Assembly (NCBI GenBank): GCA_902760845.1
Contig: CACWHX010000024.1
Span: 1 to 50,823, forward strand
Direction: 5' to 3'
DNA length: 50,823 nt
DNA from: Oscillospiraceae bacterium
Lineage (GTDB): Bacteria > Bacillota > Clostridia > Oscillospirales > Oscillospiraceae
Program-made: the position numbers and the translations under genes
Shown here: positions 15,821-23,781 of the stretch, one piece after another
Position numbering within the stretch: position 1 is the first letter of the stretch
How the letters are laid out: every line of letters starts with the position of its first letter
The notes under the pieces: model-generated
The model's database searches: none
Seen by the model: the letters and a program-made list of their open reading frames with translations, nothing else
What the model was told of the DNA's origin: nothing

Positions 15821-17488
15821 TCAGGCCGCAAGCGCCGTCCAGCGCTCGACGCCGGAGGCGTCGCGCGTGAATGTGTGGGCATTTGCCGCCTCCTGCACCG
15901 CGGTATAATACCACGCGCCCGTATCCTGATTGTCCATGAAAGTGACCATACCGGAGAAGCTCTGGATGCTTTCGGGGTTCCGGAAAAGCGCGCGGTTAAT
16001 CATGGTCACGGTCTCGGCGCGGGTGATCGAAGCGTCCGGCCGGAAGGTGCCGTCGGCATAGCCGTTGATCCAGCCGTTTTTGGATGCCTCGGTGATGCTG
16101 CCGGCCGCCCAGTGCGTCGCGGGAACGTCGCGGAAGGACGCCGCGCTGCCGCTGCCCGCGGGCAGCCCGCTTTGATCCGCAACGGAGAAGCGGGTGAGGA
16201 TGGCGGCCATCTCGGCGCGGGTGATCGAAGCGTCCGGCCGGAAGGTGCCGTCGGGGTAGCCCTTGAGCACGCCGGCCGCTGCCAGCGTGGAGACGGCCCG
16301 CGAATACCAGCTGCCGAACGGCACGTCGGAGAAGCCGGAGCTGAGCGCGGCATAGCGCGCGCGGCTCTGCTCCGTCAGCAGCCGATAGAAGATCACGGCC
16401 GCCTCGGCGCGGGTGATCTTCGCGTTCGGGCGGAACGAGCCGTCCGGATAGCCCTGGATGTAGGCGCGGTGATCCGTGTTGTCCAGCACGGGCCCGGCGG
16501 GGGTCTCAGGTTCGTCCCGGACGAGGATGGTCAGCACCACGTCACCGGTGTGGAAGATCTTGCTTTCGAGCTGGATGCCGAGTGCCGTATTGAGCCTTGC
16601 CGTGCAGTAGTAGACATATTGCTCGTTATCCGCCGGCGCGACCTTCCGCGTCACGGTGAGCGTCCTGGTTTCGGCGCCGGTGTAGGTGTTTTCATCCTGG
16701 AGCGTCGAAACGGGCACCGCGCCGCGCGAGGTGCGGGCATACCACGTGAAAGAGATCAGGCTGGGGAAGCGGTCCAGCAGCTGCCGGAGCAGCGCCTCCA
16801 GCGAGAAGCGCTCCTTCAGCGCGTTCAGAATTGCTTCGAGATCAAACCCGCCCGCAAACAGACCCTTGATGGTCTCGAACAGGTCCAGCTCGTCGGCGAA
16901 CGCATTTTTGAGCGCGTCGAGGATCTCGTCCAGATCGAAGTTCTCTTCGATGAGCGCCCGGATGGTCTCGCCCAGGTCGAGCTCGCCCTGGACAGCCGCT
17001 CTGAGTGCCTCTACGATGGTGGTCGGGTCCAGGTCGATTCCCAGCGTGTCCTGGATGGCCTCCACGACGTCGGAAAGGCTCTCCGCGCCATCCAGCGCGT
17101 CCCGGAGCGCCTCGACCCTTTCCGCCTCCTCCGGGAAGCGCTCGCCGAGCCGCTCCCGCAGCGCCGCGATCAGCGCGTCCCGGTCGATCACCGGCGCGGC
17201 GGCCGCGTCGGTGACCGCCATGGTCGATGCGCTGTTGATGAGATACTCGATGATCCTGGCCAGATCCTCGATCGAGACGGCGTCCGCCAGCAGCACGGGC
17301 AGCCCGGCCTTCACGGTGAAGACGGCGGAGCCGGTTTTATAAATGGTGGCCCTTCCCGGCTGCGCGACGATGAAATCCACTTCGAGATTCCCCACGCTGT
17401 CGGCGGCGGAGGCCGGGGTCATGCACCCGGCGAACAGTGCGGCGGCCATCGCGAGACAGAGGAACCAGGAGATTGCGCGTTTTGGCAT
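15821..17488 (-). CDS. S-layer homology (SLH) domain surface protein
   Basis: 555-aa exported protein. Signal peptide MPKRAISWFLCLAMAAALFAGC...SAADS at the N-terminus, with a possible lipobox-like FAGC. A long helical middle (about 85-250) contains amphipathic repeats such as GETIRALIEENFDLDEIL and FETIKGLFAGGFDLEAIL. A beta-rich stretch follows (about 250-330), then three SLH modules in the C-terminal 230 residues, recognised by repeated GYPDGSFRPNAKITRAE, GYPDGTFRPDASITRAE and GYADGTFRPDASITRAE. SLH modules bind pyruvylated wall polymers, holding the protein at the cell surface. Start chosen at 17488 because AAAGGA precedes it; an ATG six codons earlier has none. Specific function unknown. 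Confidence 0.88.
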   Translation of the reverse strand: MPKRAISWFLCLAMAAALFAGCMTPASAADSVGNLEVDFIVAQPGRATIYKTGSAVFTVKAGLPVLLADAVSIEDLARIIEYLINSASTMAVTDAAAAPVIDRDALIAALRERLGERFPEEAERVEALRDALDGAESLSDVVEAIQDTLGIDLDPTTIVEALRAAVQGELDLGETIRALIEENFDLDEILDALKNAFADELDLFETIKGLFAGGFDLEAILNALKERFSLEALLRQLLDRFPSLISFTWYARTSRGAVPVSTLQDENTYTGAETRTLTVTRKVAPADNEQYVYYCTARLNTALGIQLESKIFHTGDVVLTILVRDEPETPAGPVLDNTDHRAYIQGYPDGSFRPNAKITRAEAAVIFYRLLTEQSRARYAALSSGFSDVPFGSWYSRAVSTLAAAGVLKGYPDGTFRPDASITRAEMAAILTRFSVADQSGLPAGSGSAASFRDVPATHWAAGSITEASKNGWINGYADGTFRPDASITRAETVTMINRALFRNPESIQSFSGMVTFMDNQDTGAWYYTAVQEAANAHTFTRDASGVERWTALAA

Positions 17489-17523
17489 AGATAAGCGTCC
17501 TTTCATGATAAGCTAATGCGTTT

Positions 17524-17551
17524 ATTTTAGCACATTCGCGGATCGTTTCAA
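17524..17551 (-). promoter_or_regulatory. Promoter of the SLH protein gene
   Basis: Minus strand TTGAAA (17546-17551), 16-bp spacer, TAAAAT (17524-17529). Divergent from the PP2C promoter about 50 bp away. Confidence 0.65.
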
Positions 17552-17602
17552 AGTCCCGAAATTCGAATTGTGTCACAGGTCGCCGTGGCCGTCGCCCGCG
17601 AC

Positions 17603-17631
17603 TTGACAAACGCGGAAAAAGCCTGTAGATT
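17603..17631 (+). promoter_or_regulatory. Promoter giving a predicted leaderless PP2C mRNA
   Basis: TTGACA (17603-17608), 17-bp spacer, TAGATT (17626-17631). Only six bases separate the -10 from the ATG, so the first transcribed base is expected at or next to the A of the start codon. Confidence 0.8.
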
Positions 17632-17637
17632 GGGCGT

Positions 17638-18708
17638 ATGAAAACGACATGCTATGCGCAGACGAACATTGGCGCTGCGCGCACGAACAACGAGGATAAT
17701 TACTACTGCAACGGCACCTTCAAGCTCAGCGCCCAGTCGCCGGTGGAGGAGCTCATCAGCGCCCCGGAAGGGGAAGGGCTGCTCTTCGGCGTGTTTGACG
17801 GTATGGGCGGCGAGGCACGCGGCGAGGAGGCGGCGCTGGCCGCGGCGCGCACGCTGTTTGCGTTCCAGGGCCGCCCCTTTGAAGCGCCCGCGTATTTCCA
17901 GCAGGCAAACGCCGCCGTGGGCGAGGTTGGCCGCGCCTCGGGGGAGACCAGCGGCTCCACCGCCGCTGTGGCGTATTTTCGCGGAAATCGCGTCTTTGCC
18001 TGCAACGTGGGGGACAGCCGGGTCTATTTCCAGCGAGGGGATGAGCTGCGCTGTCTCACGCACGACCACACGCGCTACCAGCAGCTGGTGGACAGCGGCT
18101 ATACCGTCCTCGCCGGCGGGGACCGGCATGTGCTCACGCAGTTTCTCGGCATGGGCGTGCAGCGCCCGCTGACGCCGCATTTCTCCTTCTCCGTGAAGGT
18201 GGAGCCGGGCGACCGCGTGCTGCTCTGCAGCGACGGCGTCACAGGCTCGCTGCCGGATGCGGCGATTGCCGAAGCGCTGGGGCAGGCGGCGCAGCCAGAG
18301 GAAATCGGCCGCGCGCTGGTGCAGCGGGCGCTTGCCGCCGGGTCGCGCGATAATCTCACGGTCGTGGTCGTCGAGGTGTGCACGCTCGACGCCGAGACGC
18401 TGCCGGAGGAGCCGCCCCCCACGATGCCCTCGGAGGAGCTTGCGCAGACACGCCGGTTTGAGGTGCCGCCCCCGGAGAAGATCGCCGCGGAGGAGGACGG
18501 CCGCCGCCGCCGTCGGAGGAAGGAGCGCCGCCGTGAGGCGCGCATGATCCTGCTGGTGCTGCTGGCCGTGCTGTTCGTCGCGGGCGGCATCATCTGGCTG
18601 GCGCTGGGGCATTCGCCCCACAGCGCCGGCACCTCGTCGCCCCGTGCCCCCGTTCGGATCATAACGATCAATCCCGCGCGCCCCAACGAAACAATCGGGC
18701 CGCAATAA
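17638..18708 (+). CDS. PP2C-type serine/threonine phosphatase with membrane anchor
   Basis: 356-aa protein phosphatase of the PP2C (PPM) family, removing phosphate from Ser/Thr of proteins, usually opposing Hanks-type kinases. Motifs: ARTNNEDNYY near 15 (metal Asp), LFGVFDGMGG near 50, NVGDSRVY near 122, LLCSDGVT near 198, GSRDNLTVV near 238. After the catalytic domain comes an acidic/Pro linker, a very basic patch (RRRRRRKERRREAR near 290-302), one transmembrane helix at 303-323 and a short outside tail, so the enzyme faces the cytoplasm. There is no Shine-Dalgarno site and the promoter ends six bases before the ATG. No partner kinase is adjacent. Confidence 0.92.
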   Translation: MKTTCYAQTNIGAARTNNEDNYYCNGTFKLSAQSPVEELISAPEGEGLLFGVFDGMGGEARGEEAALAAARTLFAFQGRPFEAPAYFQQANAAVGEVGRASGETSGSTAAVAYFRGNRVFACNVGDSRVYFQRGDELRCLTHDHTRYQQLVDSGYTVLAGGDRHVLTQFLGMGVQRPLTPHFSFSVKVEPGDRVLLCSDGVTGSLPDAAIAEALGQAAQPEEIGRALVQRALAAGSRDNLTVVVVEVCTLDAETLPEEPPPTMPSEELAQTRRFEVPPPEKIAAEEDGRRRRRRKERRREARMILLVLLAVLFVAGGIIWLALGHSPHSAGTSSPRAPVRIITINPARPNETIGPQ

Positions 18709-18712
18709 AATC

Positions 18713-18740
18713 AAACCCCGCCTCCCGGCGGGGTTTTCTT
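18713..18740 (+). terminator. Bidirectional terminator between PP2C and cbiO
   Basis: Stem AAACCCCGCC/GGCGGGGTTT (18713-18722 with 18727-18736), loop TCCC, followed by TTTTCTT. Lies between converging genes. Confidence 0.85.
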
Positions 18741-18759
18741 ATCAATGTTTGGCTCTCGC

Positions 18760-19506
18760 TCACGCTTTCGCTTGGCCTCTCGGGTGGTATCCCGCGAGGC
18801 AGAACGGCAGCTCCATGCGGTTGGCCTCCAGCAGCGCCTGGTCGCGCAGGATCTCCTCCGCCGGACCGTCCGCCGCGAGCCGGCCGCCGGAGAGGAGCAG
18901 CACGCGGTCGCAGGTGTCGAGGATCATATCCAGATCGTGCGAGGCAAGCAGCTTTGTCATCCGCAGCGCGTTGACCGTGCGGATAACCGTCCGCCGGTTC
19001 ACGGGGTCGAGCGCGATGGACGGCTCGTCCATGATGATCGCCTTTGGCTCCATGGCGAGGATGGTGGCGATGGCGGCCATACGCTTTTCGCCGCCGGAGA
19101 TCTTGTGGTTGTAGCGGTGCTTGAGCGCCTCCAGCCCCAGCTCCGCGAGCACGGCGTCCACTCTGGTCTCGGCCTCCTCCTTCGAGAGACCGTAGTTGCG
19201 CGGGGCGAACATCATGTCCTCAAACACCGTGGGCATGAACATCTGGCTGTCAGAGTCCTGCAGGACGAAGCCGAGCGCGCGGCGAATCTGCGTGAGATTC
19301 TGCTTGTTCACCGGCAGACCGTCCACGCGAATCTCGCCCTCCAGGCACGGCAGCAGGCCCAGCATCAGCTTCAGGATCGTGGATTTTCCCGCGCCGTTTG
19401 CGCCGATCAGCCCGACGCTTTCGCCGGGCGCGATGCGAAACGACAGTTCGCGCAGCACCGGCGTATCCGGCTCGTAGGCGAAGGATACGTGGTCAAACTC
19501 GATCAT
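18760..19506 (-). CDS. cbiO: Cobalt/nickel ECF transporter ATP-binding protein CbiO
   Basis: ATPase of a cobalt or nickel energy-coupling-factor importer, 248 aa. Walker A GANGAGKST near 35-43, Q-loop VLQDSDSQMF near 81, signature ISGGEKRMAAIA (a variant with Glu in place of the usual Gln of LSGGQ) near 137, Walker B AIIMDEPS near 157, switch His in LASHDLDM near 189. Last gene of the three-gene unit; starts seven nt past cbiQ and its ATG is preceded by GAGGTGA. Hydrolyses ATP at the inner membrane face together with CbiQ. Confidence 0.93.
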   Translation of the reverse strand: MIEFDHVSFAYEPDTPVLRELSFRIAPGESVGLIGANGAGKSTILKLMLGLLPCLEGEIRVDGLPVNKQNLTQIRRALGFVLQDSDSQMFMPTVFEDMMFAPRNYGLSKEEAETRVDAVLAELGLEALKHRYNHKISGGEKRMAAIATILAMEPKAIIMDEPSIALDPVNRRTVIRTVNALRMTKLLASHDLDMILDTCDRVLLLSGGRLAADGPAEEILRDQALLEANRMELPFCLAGYHPRGQAKA

Positions 19507-19512
19507 GGCGGC

Positions 19513-20316
19513 TCACCTCACAAACAGATTTCCAAGCGCCTGCGGCAGGTCCACGTACCGCGCGAGCGCGAAGAATGCGACGCATCCGACGCCGTAGCCG
19601 ACCGCGCCGGGCGTACAGCGCGGACTCTCGGCATAATAAAATTCGCCGTGAAACCCGCGCAGCTGCATGCTCTGATAGAGCGCGTCCGCGCGGTCCATGC
19701 TCCGCAGCAGGAGCTGGCCGAGAAACGAGCCCCACGCGGAGACGTGGATGCCCCGCTGCTTCGGCGCGCGCAGATGATACGCCTCCGACATAACGGACAC
19801 CTCCCGCAGCATGACGGAGATGTAGCGATAGGTGAGCAGCAGCAGCGTCACGAGCAGGCTCGGCACGCGCAGGATGCGCAGCGCGGCGCAGATCTGATCC
19901 ATCGGCGTCGTCGCGATCAGCAAAAACGACGCCATCAGCGCGAAGATGCCCTTGAGCATCAGCGTGAGCATGGAGATCACGCCGCCGGAGACGGCGACCG
20001 ACCCGACGAAGAGCAGCGGCGCACGGTCGAAGAAGGGGTTGAACAATCCCACGGCGCACACCAGCGGCAGCACGACGCGCAGCTTGTAAAAACAGGTGCG
20101 CACCGGGATGCCGCTGATCTGAAACAGCAGGATCGGGTAGAGCACCATGACGATGAGCGCGCTGAGCGCGTATTTGTCGAACGACACGACAAATACAATG
20201 TAGGCCAGCGTGACGAGCAGCTTGATGAGCGGATGCATCCGGTGCAGGGGAGACTCCTGCGCGGCAAGCGCGTCCATCTCCCGAAACTCGACCAGAGCGT
20301 GCGAGACCTTGTCCAT
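19513..20316 (-). CDS. cbiQ: Cobalt/nickel ECF transporter transmembrane protein CbiQ
   Basis: T component of the ECF importer, 267 aa. Five or six hydrophobic segments span about 29-200. The cytoplasmic coupling region contains the family signatures RAPKQRG near 183 and SMQLRGF near 219, related to the Ala-Arg-Gly motifs that dock on the ATPase. ATG at 20316 follows AAGGGG. Couples CbiO ATP hydrolysis to metal passage through CbiM. Confidence 0.92.
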   Translation of the reverse strand: MDKVSHALVEFREMDALAAQESPLHRMHPLIKLLVTLAYIVFVVSFDKYALSALIVMVLYPILLFQISGIPVRTCFYKLRVVLPLVCAVGLFNPFFDRAPLLFVGSVAVSGGVISMLTLMLKGIFALMASFLLIATTPMDQICAALRILRVPSLLVTLLLLTYRYISVMLREVSVMSEAYHLRAPKQRGIHVSAWGSFLGQLLLRSMDRADALYQSMQLRGFHGEFYYAESPRCTPGAVGYGVGCVAFFALARYVDLPQALGNLFVR

Positions 20317-20344
20317 AGTCGGAACCCCTTGAAAAACGCAATCT

Positions 20345-20370
20345 CAGGGGCATCCGGGAGGATGCCCCTG
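20345..20370 (-). other. Intercistronic hairpin between cbiM and cbiQ
   Basis: Perfect 11-bp stem CAGGGGCATCC/GGATGCCCCTG with a 4-nt loop, in the 72-nt gap. No immediate T run on the minus strand (a short T run follows about eight bases later), so a partial terminator or an mRNA-stability element is possible. Confidence 0.6.
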
Positions 20371-20388
20371 CCTGTGCGAAGCAGCAGA

Positions 20389-21453
20389 TTATTTTGCCGC
20401 GGCCTTGTGCTTCTTGCGGAAGAAGCCGCCGATGAAGCAGATCAGCACCGCGATTGCGGCGACGAGCGTCGAGCCGACGAGACCGGATACCGTGGTGCCC
20501 GCGGCGCTGTCACTGTCCGAGAAGGCGTAATCCGGGAGGATCGCCGTCTTTTCCTGCACGGCCGCCGCGCGGTCGGCGGCGCTGCTGGTCACGCCGAATT
20601 CGTCTTCATCCAGTCCCATGTTCTCGCTGTACCCGGCCTCGGCATTGCCGAAGAGCGACCATTCCAGCCCGTCGGGGTTGGAGCTTGCAAGCAGGGAGAA
20701 CCCGCCGCCGACGATGGCCGCGACGAGTGCGAGAACAACGACGGTCGTTTTGAGCGAGGTCCGGCTCTCCGCCCCGGCCCCGGCGCCGATGTCTCGCAGC
20801 AGCTCCGGCCGCGTCTCATACACAAAGAGCAGCACCGCCGCGGTAATCACGCCCTCGATCAGGCCGATGGCCAGATGGATCGGCAGCATGATGCCGAGGA
20901 ACGTGCCGAAGGGCAGCTCCGTGATGCCGGAGAGACTGGTCTCCGCCACGACGGAGAACGCGCCGAGCTGCAGCGTGAGCACGCAGCCGAGGAGGGAGGC
21001 GAGGATGATTTTCGCGCGTCCCGCGCCCCTGGCGCCCATGCCGGAGAACAGCTTGCCGCGCATGATGGGCCGCCAGATCAGATAATAGCCGACAAAGCAG
21101 CCGTAAAACGCCATGTTCCAGACGTTCGCGCCCAGCGCCAAAAGGCCGCCGTCGGCAAAGAACAGACATTGAATCGCCAGAATCACGATCATGGATAAAA
21201 AGCCCGCCTGCGGGCCGAGCAGCCCTGTCAGGAGCATGCCGCCGCACAGGTGGCCGGACGAGCCGGTGCCGGGGATCGTATAGTTAATCATCTGCCCGGC
21301 GAACACCAGCGCCGCTGTGACGGCCATGACGGGCAGCTTCTGTGTGTTTTCGTCCTTGCGAAGCTCGTGAACGGAGGCCCCTGCAGCGACGCCGGAGGCG
21401 GCGTACATGGTCGCGGCGACCGCCGGCGCGAGCAATGCGTCTGCCATATGCAT
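20389..21453 (-). CDS. cbiM: Cobalt/nickel ECF substrate-binding protein CbiM with fused PDGLE domain
   Basis: 354-aa S component that captures Co2+ or Ni2+. The start at 21453 gives MHMADALLAPAV, the conserved N-terminus whose His2 binds metal; GAGAGGG precedes it, and the longer reading from 21492 would bury that essential N-terminus. Six or so hydrophobic segments occupy residues 1-220, with TGSSGHLCGGMLL near 62 (conserved His). The C-terminal third contains SSNPDGLEWSLFG near 254, the PDGLE domain that is often a separate CbiN-like gene, and a final helix with KKHKAAAK. First gene of cbiM-cbiQ-cbiO. Metal choice cannot be read from sequence; no cobalamin riboswitch was seen upstream. Confidence 0.92.
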   Translation of the reverse strand: MHMADALLAPAVAATMYAASGVAAGASVHELRKDENTQKLPVMAVTAALVFAGQMINYTIPGTGSSGHLCGGMLLTGLLGPQAGFLSMIVILAIQCLFFADGGLLALGANVWNMAFYGCFVGYYLIWRPIMRGKLFSGMGARGAGRAKIILASLLGCVLTLQLGAFSVVAETSLSGITELPFGTFLGIMLPIHLAIGLIEGVITAAVLLFVYETRPELLRDIGAGAGAESRTSLKTTVVVLALVAAIVGGGFSLLASSNPDGLEWSLFGNAEAGYSENMGLDEDEFGVTSSAADRAAAVQEKTAILPDYAFSDSDSAAGTTVSGLVGSTLVAAIAVLICFIGGFFRKKHKAAAK

Positions 21454-21633
21454 AATCTGCACCCTCTCTTGCGGTGAATTTGATTCTGTCACAATTATAG
21501 TTTCCCGACAGGACGGCTACAAGCCCCCACGGGGGATAAAAAATTGAACAAAAAGAGGACGCAAAAATTGTAAAATCTATAAAATGCAACGAAGAATTGT
21601 GGTGAAGCTGCTGGCGGGGCGCGCGTGCTGCGG

Positions 21634-21899
21634 GGTGGTTGATTGTGCCCGGTTCCTTCGTTAAGATACCGCAGATGTTGACGTAGTGCAGGCATTCCAC
21701 CGGCTTTCTTTTTAGCGCGAAAAGAAAGCCGGTGGAGCCGGAAAGAAACGCTGGGGGGTGCGGAGGTGGGCATCGCTTCTTCCGGAACCGCGCGCTTTGC
21801 GCGCGATTCCGGGGGCTTACCTTTCTACGTGTGGAGTGACCGGTACGAGCGGCGCAAGTGCGCCGCCGTAGTGCGAGGTGCGGGAGACGTGGCTCGGTG
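21634..21899. repeat. Dispersed ~266-bp multi-hairpin element, copy A
   Basis: Close match to 50385-50651 in the same orientation. Internal inverted repeats include CCGGCTTTCTTTT/AAAAGAAAGCCGG around 21700-21733, CGGAACCGCGCGC/GCGCGCGATTCCG around 21783-21811, and GGCGCAAGTGCGCC around 21851-21864. Both strands contain only short overlapping ORFs. It fills most of the 583-bp stretch 21454-22036, which holds no credible gene; its right part (21931-21992) shares a further ~60-bp segment with 24726-24785 inverted. Confidence 0.8.
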
Positions 21900-21966
21900 G
21901 AGAAGCGAACGATACGAAGCTTGCCGCGACGACGAGGGCAGGGAAATGGAGTGCAATCCCCCCTCT

Positions 21967-21990
21967 TGTCGGGAAACTCGTTTTCCGACA
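21967..21990. repeat. TGTCG(A/G)AAAC palindrome, copy 2
   Basis: TTGTCGGGAAAC..GTTTTCCGACA inverted repeat just beyond the 3' end of the amidase gene; it may also help end that transcript. Confidence 0.6.
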
Positions 21991-22036
21991 GGCTCAGCGG
22001 CGGAGGCCAATTGACCTTCGCCGCTGAATCTGTTGT

Positions 22037-23569
22037 TTATTCGACCAAATTGCCTGCCGTGGTTTGCGCCTCGTCCGGGATGATTGCGTCGGGCTCGATG
22101 ATCGGGTCGTCCCCGTCGGGGACGGAGGCGGCGCTCTCAGGCTCCGGGATTTCCGACGCCGGCTCCGGCGAAATCGCTTCCGCCGGCTCCACTGAGGCAT
22201 CCTCTGCGACCTCCGCCGCCTGCGGCGACGCGGGCACGTTTGTCGTCTCATAGTCATACAGCCGCGTCAGCACGGTGCAGGCTTCGGCGCGCGTGGCGAT
22301 TCCGTCGGGCTCAAAGTTCGCGCCGCGGCCGTTGAGCAGGCCGGCACCGTAGCAGAAGAGCACGTCGTCGAGCGCCCACGCGCCGATGGTGCCGATGTCG
22401 GCGATGCGGCTGTCCGTGCCGTCGCCGGTGTAGGTCGTGTCAAAGCCTTTGTGCTTCAGATACAGCGCCATGATGTGCGCCATCTGCGCGCGCGTGATGG
22501 CCTCGCCCGGCCGGAATGTGCCGTCCGGGAAGCCGCTGATGATCCCGGCGTTCACCGCCCACGCCACGCTCTGCGCAAAGTAGCTGTCCGCAGACACGTC
22601 CGGGAAGCTGCTGCCGCCGAACGGCGTGAGATCCTCGCCGCTGAGCCGCGCGAGCAGCGTCACGAAATCGGCGCGGCTGAGCGTCACATCCGGCCGGAAC
22701 GTCCGGTCCGGATAGCCCTTGACCCAGCCGGCCTGGATGGCGCGGTCAATGTACGAAGCGCCCCAGTGGTCGCGATAATCGGTCAGAACGATCGCGTTTG
22801 ACAGTTCGGTGCCATCCTTCTTTTCCAGCCCGAAATAGTCCACGATGCCGGCCGCGTCAGCCAGCGCGAGCTGCCGGAGCTTTTCGTCCGTGCTGAGAAA
22901 CTGGGAGAAATCAGACTGGTTGGTGAGGAAGCAGTGCTCCACGATCAGCGAGGGAACGCTTTTGAGAATGCCATAGCGAACGATGCCGTAATAGTCGGCC
23001 ACGGTGCCGTTCGGGTAGCGCGAATCCGAGGAGTTGCGGATCAGATGCCCCTGCCGGGTAACCCCCAGCTTGCTGAGCTCGTTGAGGATGTTGTCGCCAA
23101 CGGCGGTGCCCACAGCCGCAACGCCCTGATTATAGTTTCCGTTGCTGGTGAGCGCCCAGGCGCCGTGCACGGCCGTGCTGTTGTGGGCGTTCAGATGCAG
23201 GCTCACCAACAGGTCCGCGCCGTGATCCTTTGCAAAGTCCACGCGCGGCTCGATCGTGCCGACCTGCGTACACGCGCTCGCGGCGTTGCTCGTGCGCGTC
23301 ATCGCGACGGAGACGTTGCGGTAGGTTTCCAGCTCCTCCTTGAGGTACAGCGCGATTTTCATCACGAGGTCGCGCTCGGCGTATTGCCTGCCGTTGTAGG
23401 TGGCGATTGCGCCGGTGTCCGCGCCGCCGTGGCCGGGGTCAATGGTAATGAACACCCAGCCGGCGGACGAGACGTACTGCCCGTCCTCCGCCGTGCCGGC
23501 GGCAAACGCGCCGACGCCCAGCGAAAAGCAGAAAACAACGGCCAAAATCGTGGATAAGAATCGTTTCAT
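22037..23569 (-). CDS. N-acetylmuramoyl-L-alanine amidase with SLH domains
   Basis: 510-aa secreted peptidoglycan hydrolase that cleaves the amide between MurNAc and L-Ala. Signal peptide 1-24 (MKRFLSTILAVVFCFSLGVGAFA). Amidase_3 domain about 38-245 with zinc-site pieces ITIDPGHGGAD near 42, a Glu in QYAERDLVMK near 65, VSLHLNAHNS near 122, and the catalytic Glu region SLIVEHCFLTN near 207. Three SLH modules about 260-440 (GYPDRTFRPDVTLSRAD, GFPDGTFRPGEAITRAQ and a third), which tie it to the wall. The tail 445-510 is acidic, Pro/Glu/Ala-rich. No clear Shine-Dalgarno lies next to the ATG; the nearest GGAGG is about 40 nt up, inside a GC-rich hairpin. Likely cell separation or wall turnover. 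Confidence 0.92.
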   Translation of the reverse strand: MKRFLSTILAVVFCFSLGVGAFAAGTAEDGQYVSSAGWVFITIDPGHGGADTGAIATYNGRQYAERDLVMKIALYLKEELETYRNVSVAMTRTSNAASACTQVGTIEPRVDFAKDHGADLLVSLHLNAHNSTAVHGAWALTSNGNYNQGVAAVGTAVGDNILNELSKLGVTRQGHLIRNSSDSRYPNGTVADYYGIVRYGILKSVPSLIVEHCFLTNQSDFSQFLSTDEKLRQLALADAAGIVDYFGLEKKDGTELSNAIVLTDYRDHWGASYIDRAIQAGWVKGYPDRTFRPDVTLSRADFVTLLARLSGEDLTPFGGSSFPDVSADSYFAQSVAWAVNAGIISGFPDGTFRPGEAITRAQMAHIMALYLKHKGFDTTYTGDGTDSRIADIGTIGAWALDDVLFCYGAGLLNGRGANFEPDGIATRAEACTVLTRLYDYETTNVPASPQAAEVAEDASVEPAEAISPEPASEIPEPESAASVPDGDDPIIEPDAIIPDEAQTTAGNLVE

Positions 23570-23634
23570 ACGCTTGTCGGGAGGGCGCGGAAAAACGCCG
23601 TCCCGCCTCCTTTTCCTTGGGAATAACAGCTTCT

Positions 23635-23663
23635 ATTATAGAGAGTGCGTGGCGAAAAAGCAA
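23635..23663 (-). promoter_or_regulatory. Promoter of the amidase gene
   Basis: Minus strand TTGCTT (23658-23663), 17-bp spacer, TATAAT (23635-23640). Confidence 0.7.
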
Positions 23664-23694
23664 TGAAAACTTCGCTTTTTGCGCTGTCCAATGA

Positions 23695-23723
23695 TTGACA
23701 GCCCTCGTTTGCCGTGCTATTCT
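23695..23723 (+). promoter_or_regulatory. Promoter of the nucleotidyltransferase gene
   Basis: TTGACA (23695-23700), 17-bp spacer, TATTCT (23718-23723). A GC hairpin (GCGCGCCG/CGGCGCGC, 23732-23755) begins right at the predicted transcript start. Confidence 0.8.
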
Positions 23724-23781
23724 GGGTAAAAGCGCGCCGTTTCGGAGCGGCGCGCATTTGATATGTGAGAGGAAGAGAACG

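Noticed and set aside
18745..21198. Very long plus-strand ORF opposite the cbi genes (and similar ones opposite ntpA/ntpB/ntpD, pheA/aminotransferase, and the adhesin)
   Set aside because: High third-position GC leaves the opposite strand open; translations are Arg/His/Ala-rich without family motifs, and the real genes on the other strand are unmistakable.
21454..21630. Cobalamin or NiCo riboswitch before cbiM
   Set aside because: No conserved B12-box or NiCo core was found; only a short CCCCC/GGGGG inverted repeat near 21524-21535 and AT-rich sequence are seen.
21766..22014. Plus-strand ORF (MGIASSGTAR...) in copy A and its counterpart at 50514-50822, plus minus-strand ORFs containing SFRLHRLSFRA
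   Set aside because: They agree with each other only because the DNA element is repeated; they overlap on both strands, have no proper ribosome binding sites and follow the hairpin arms.
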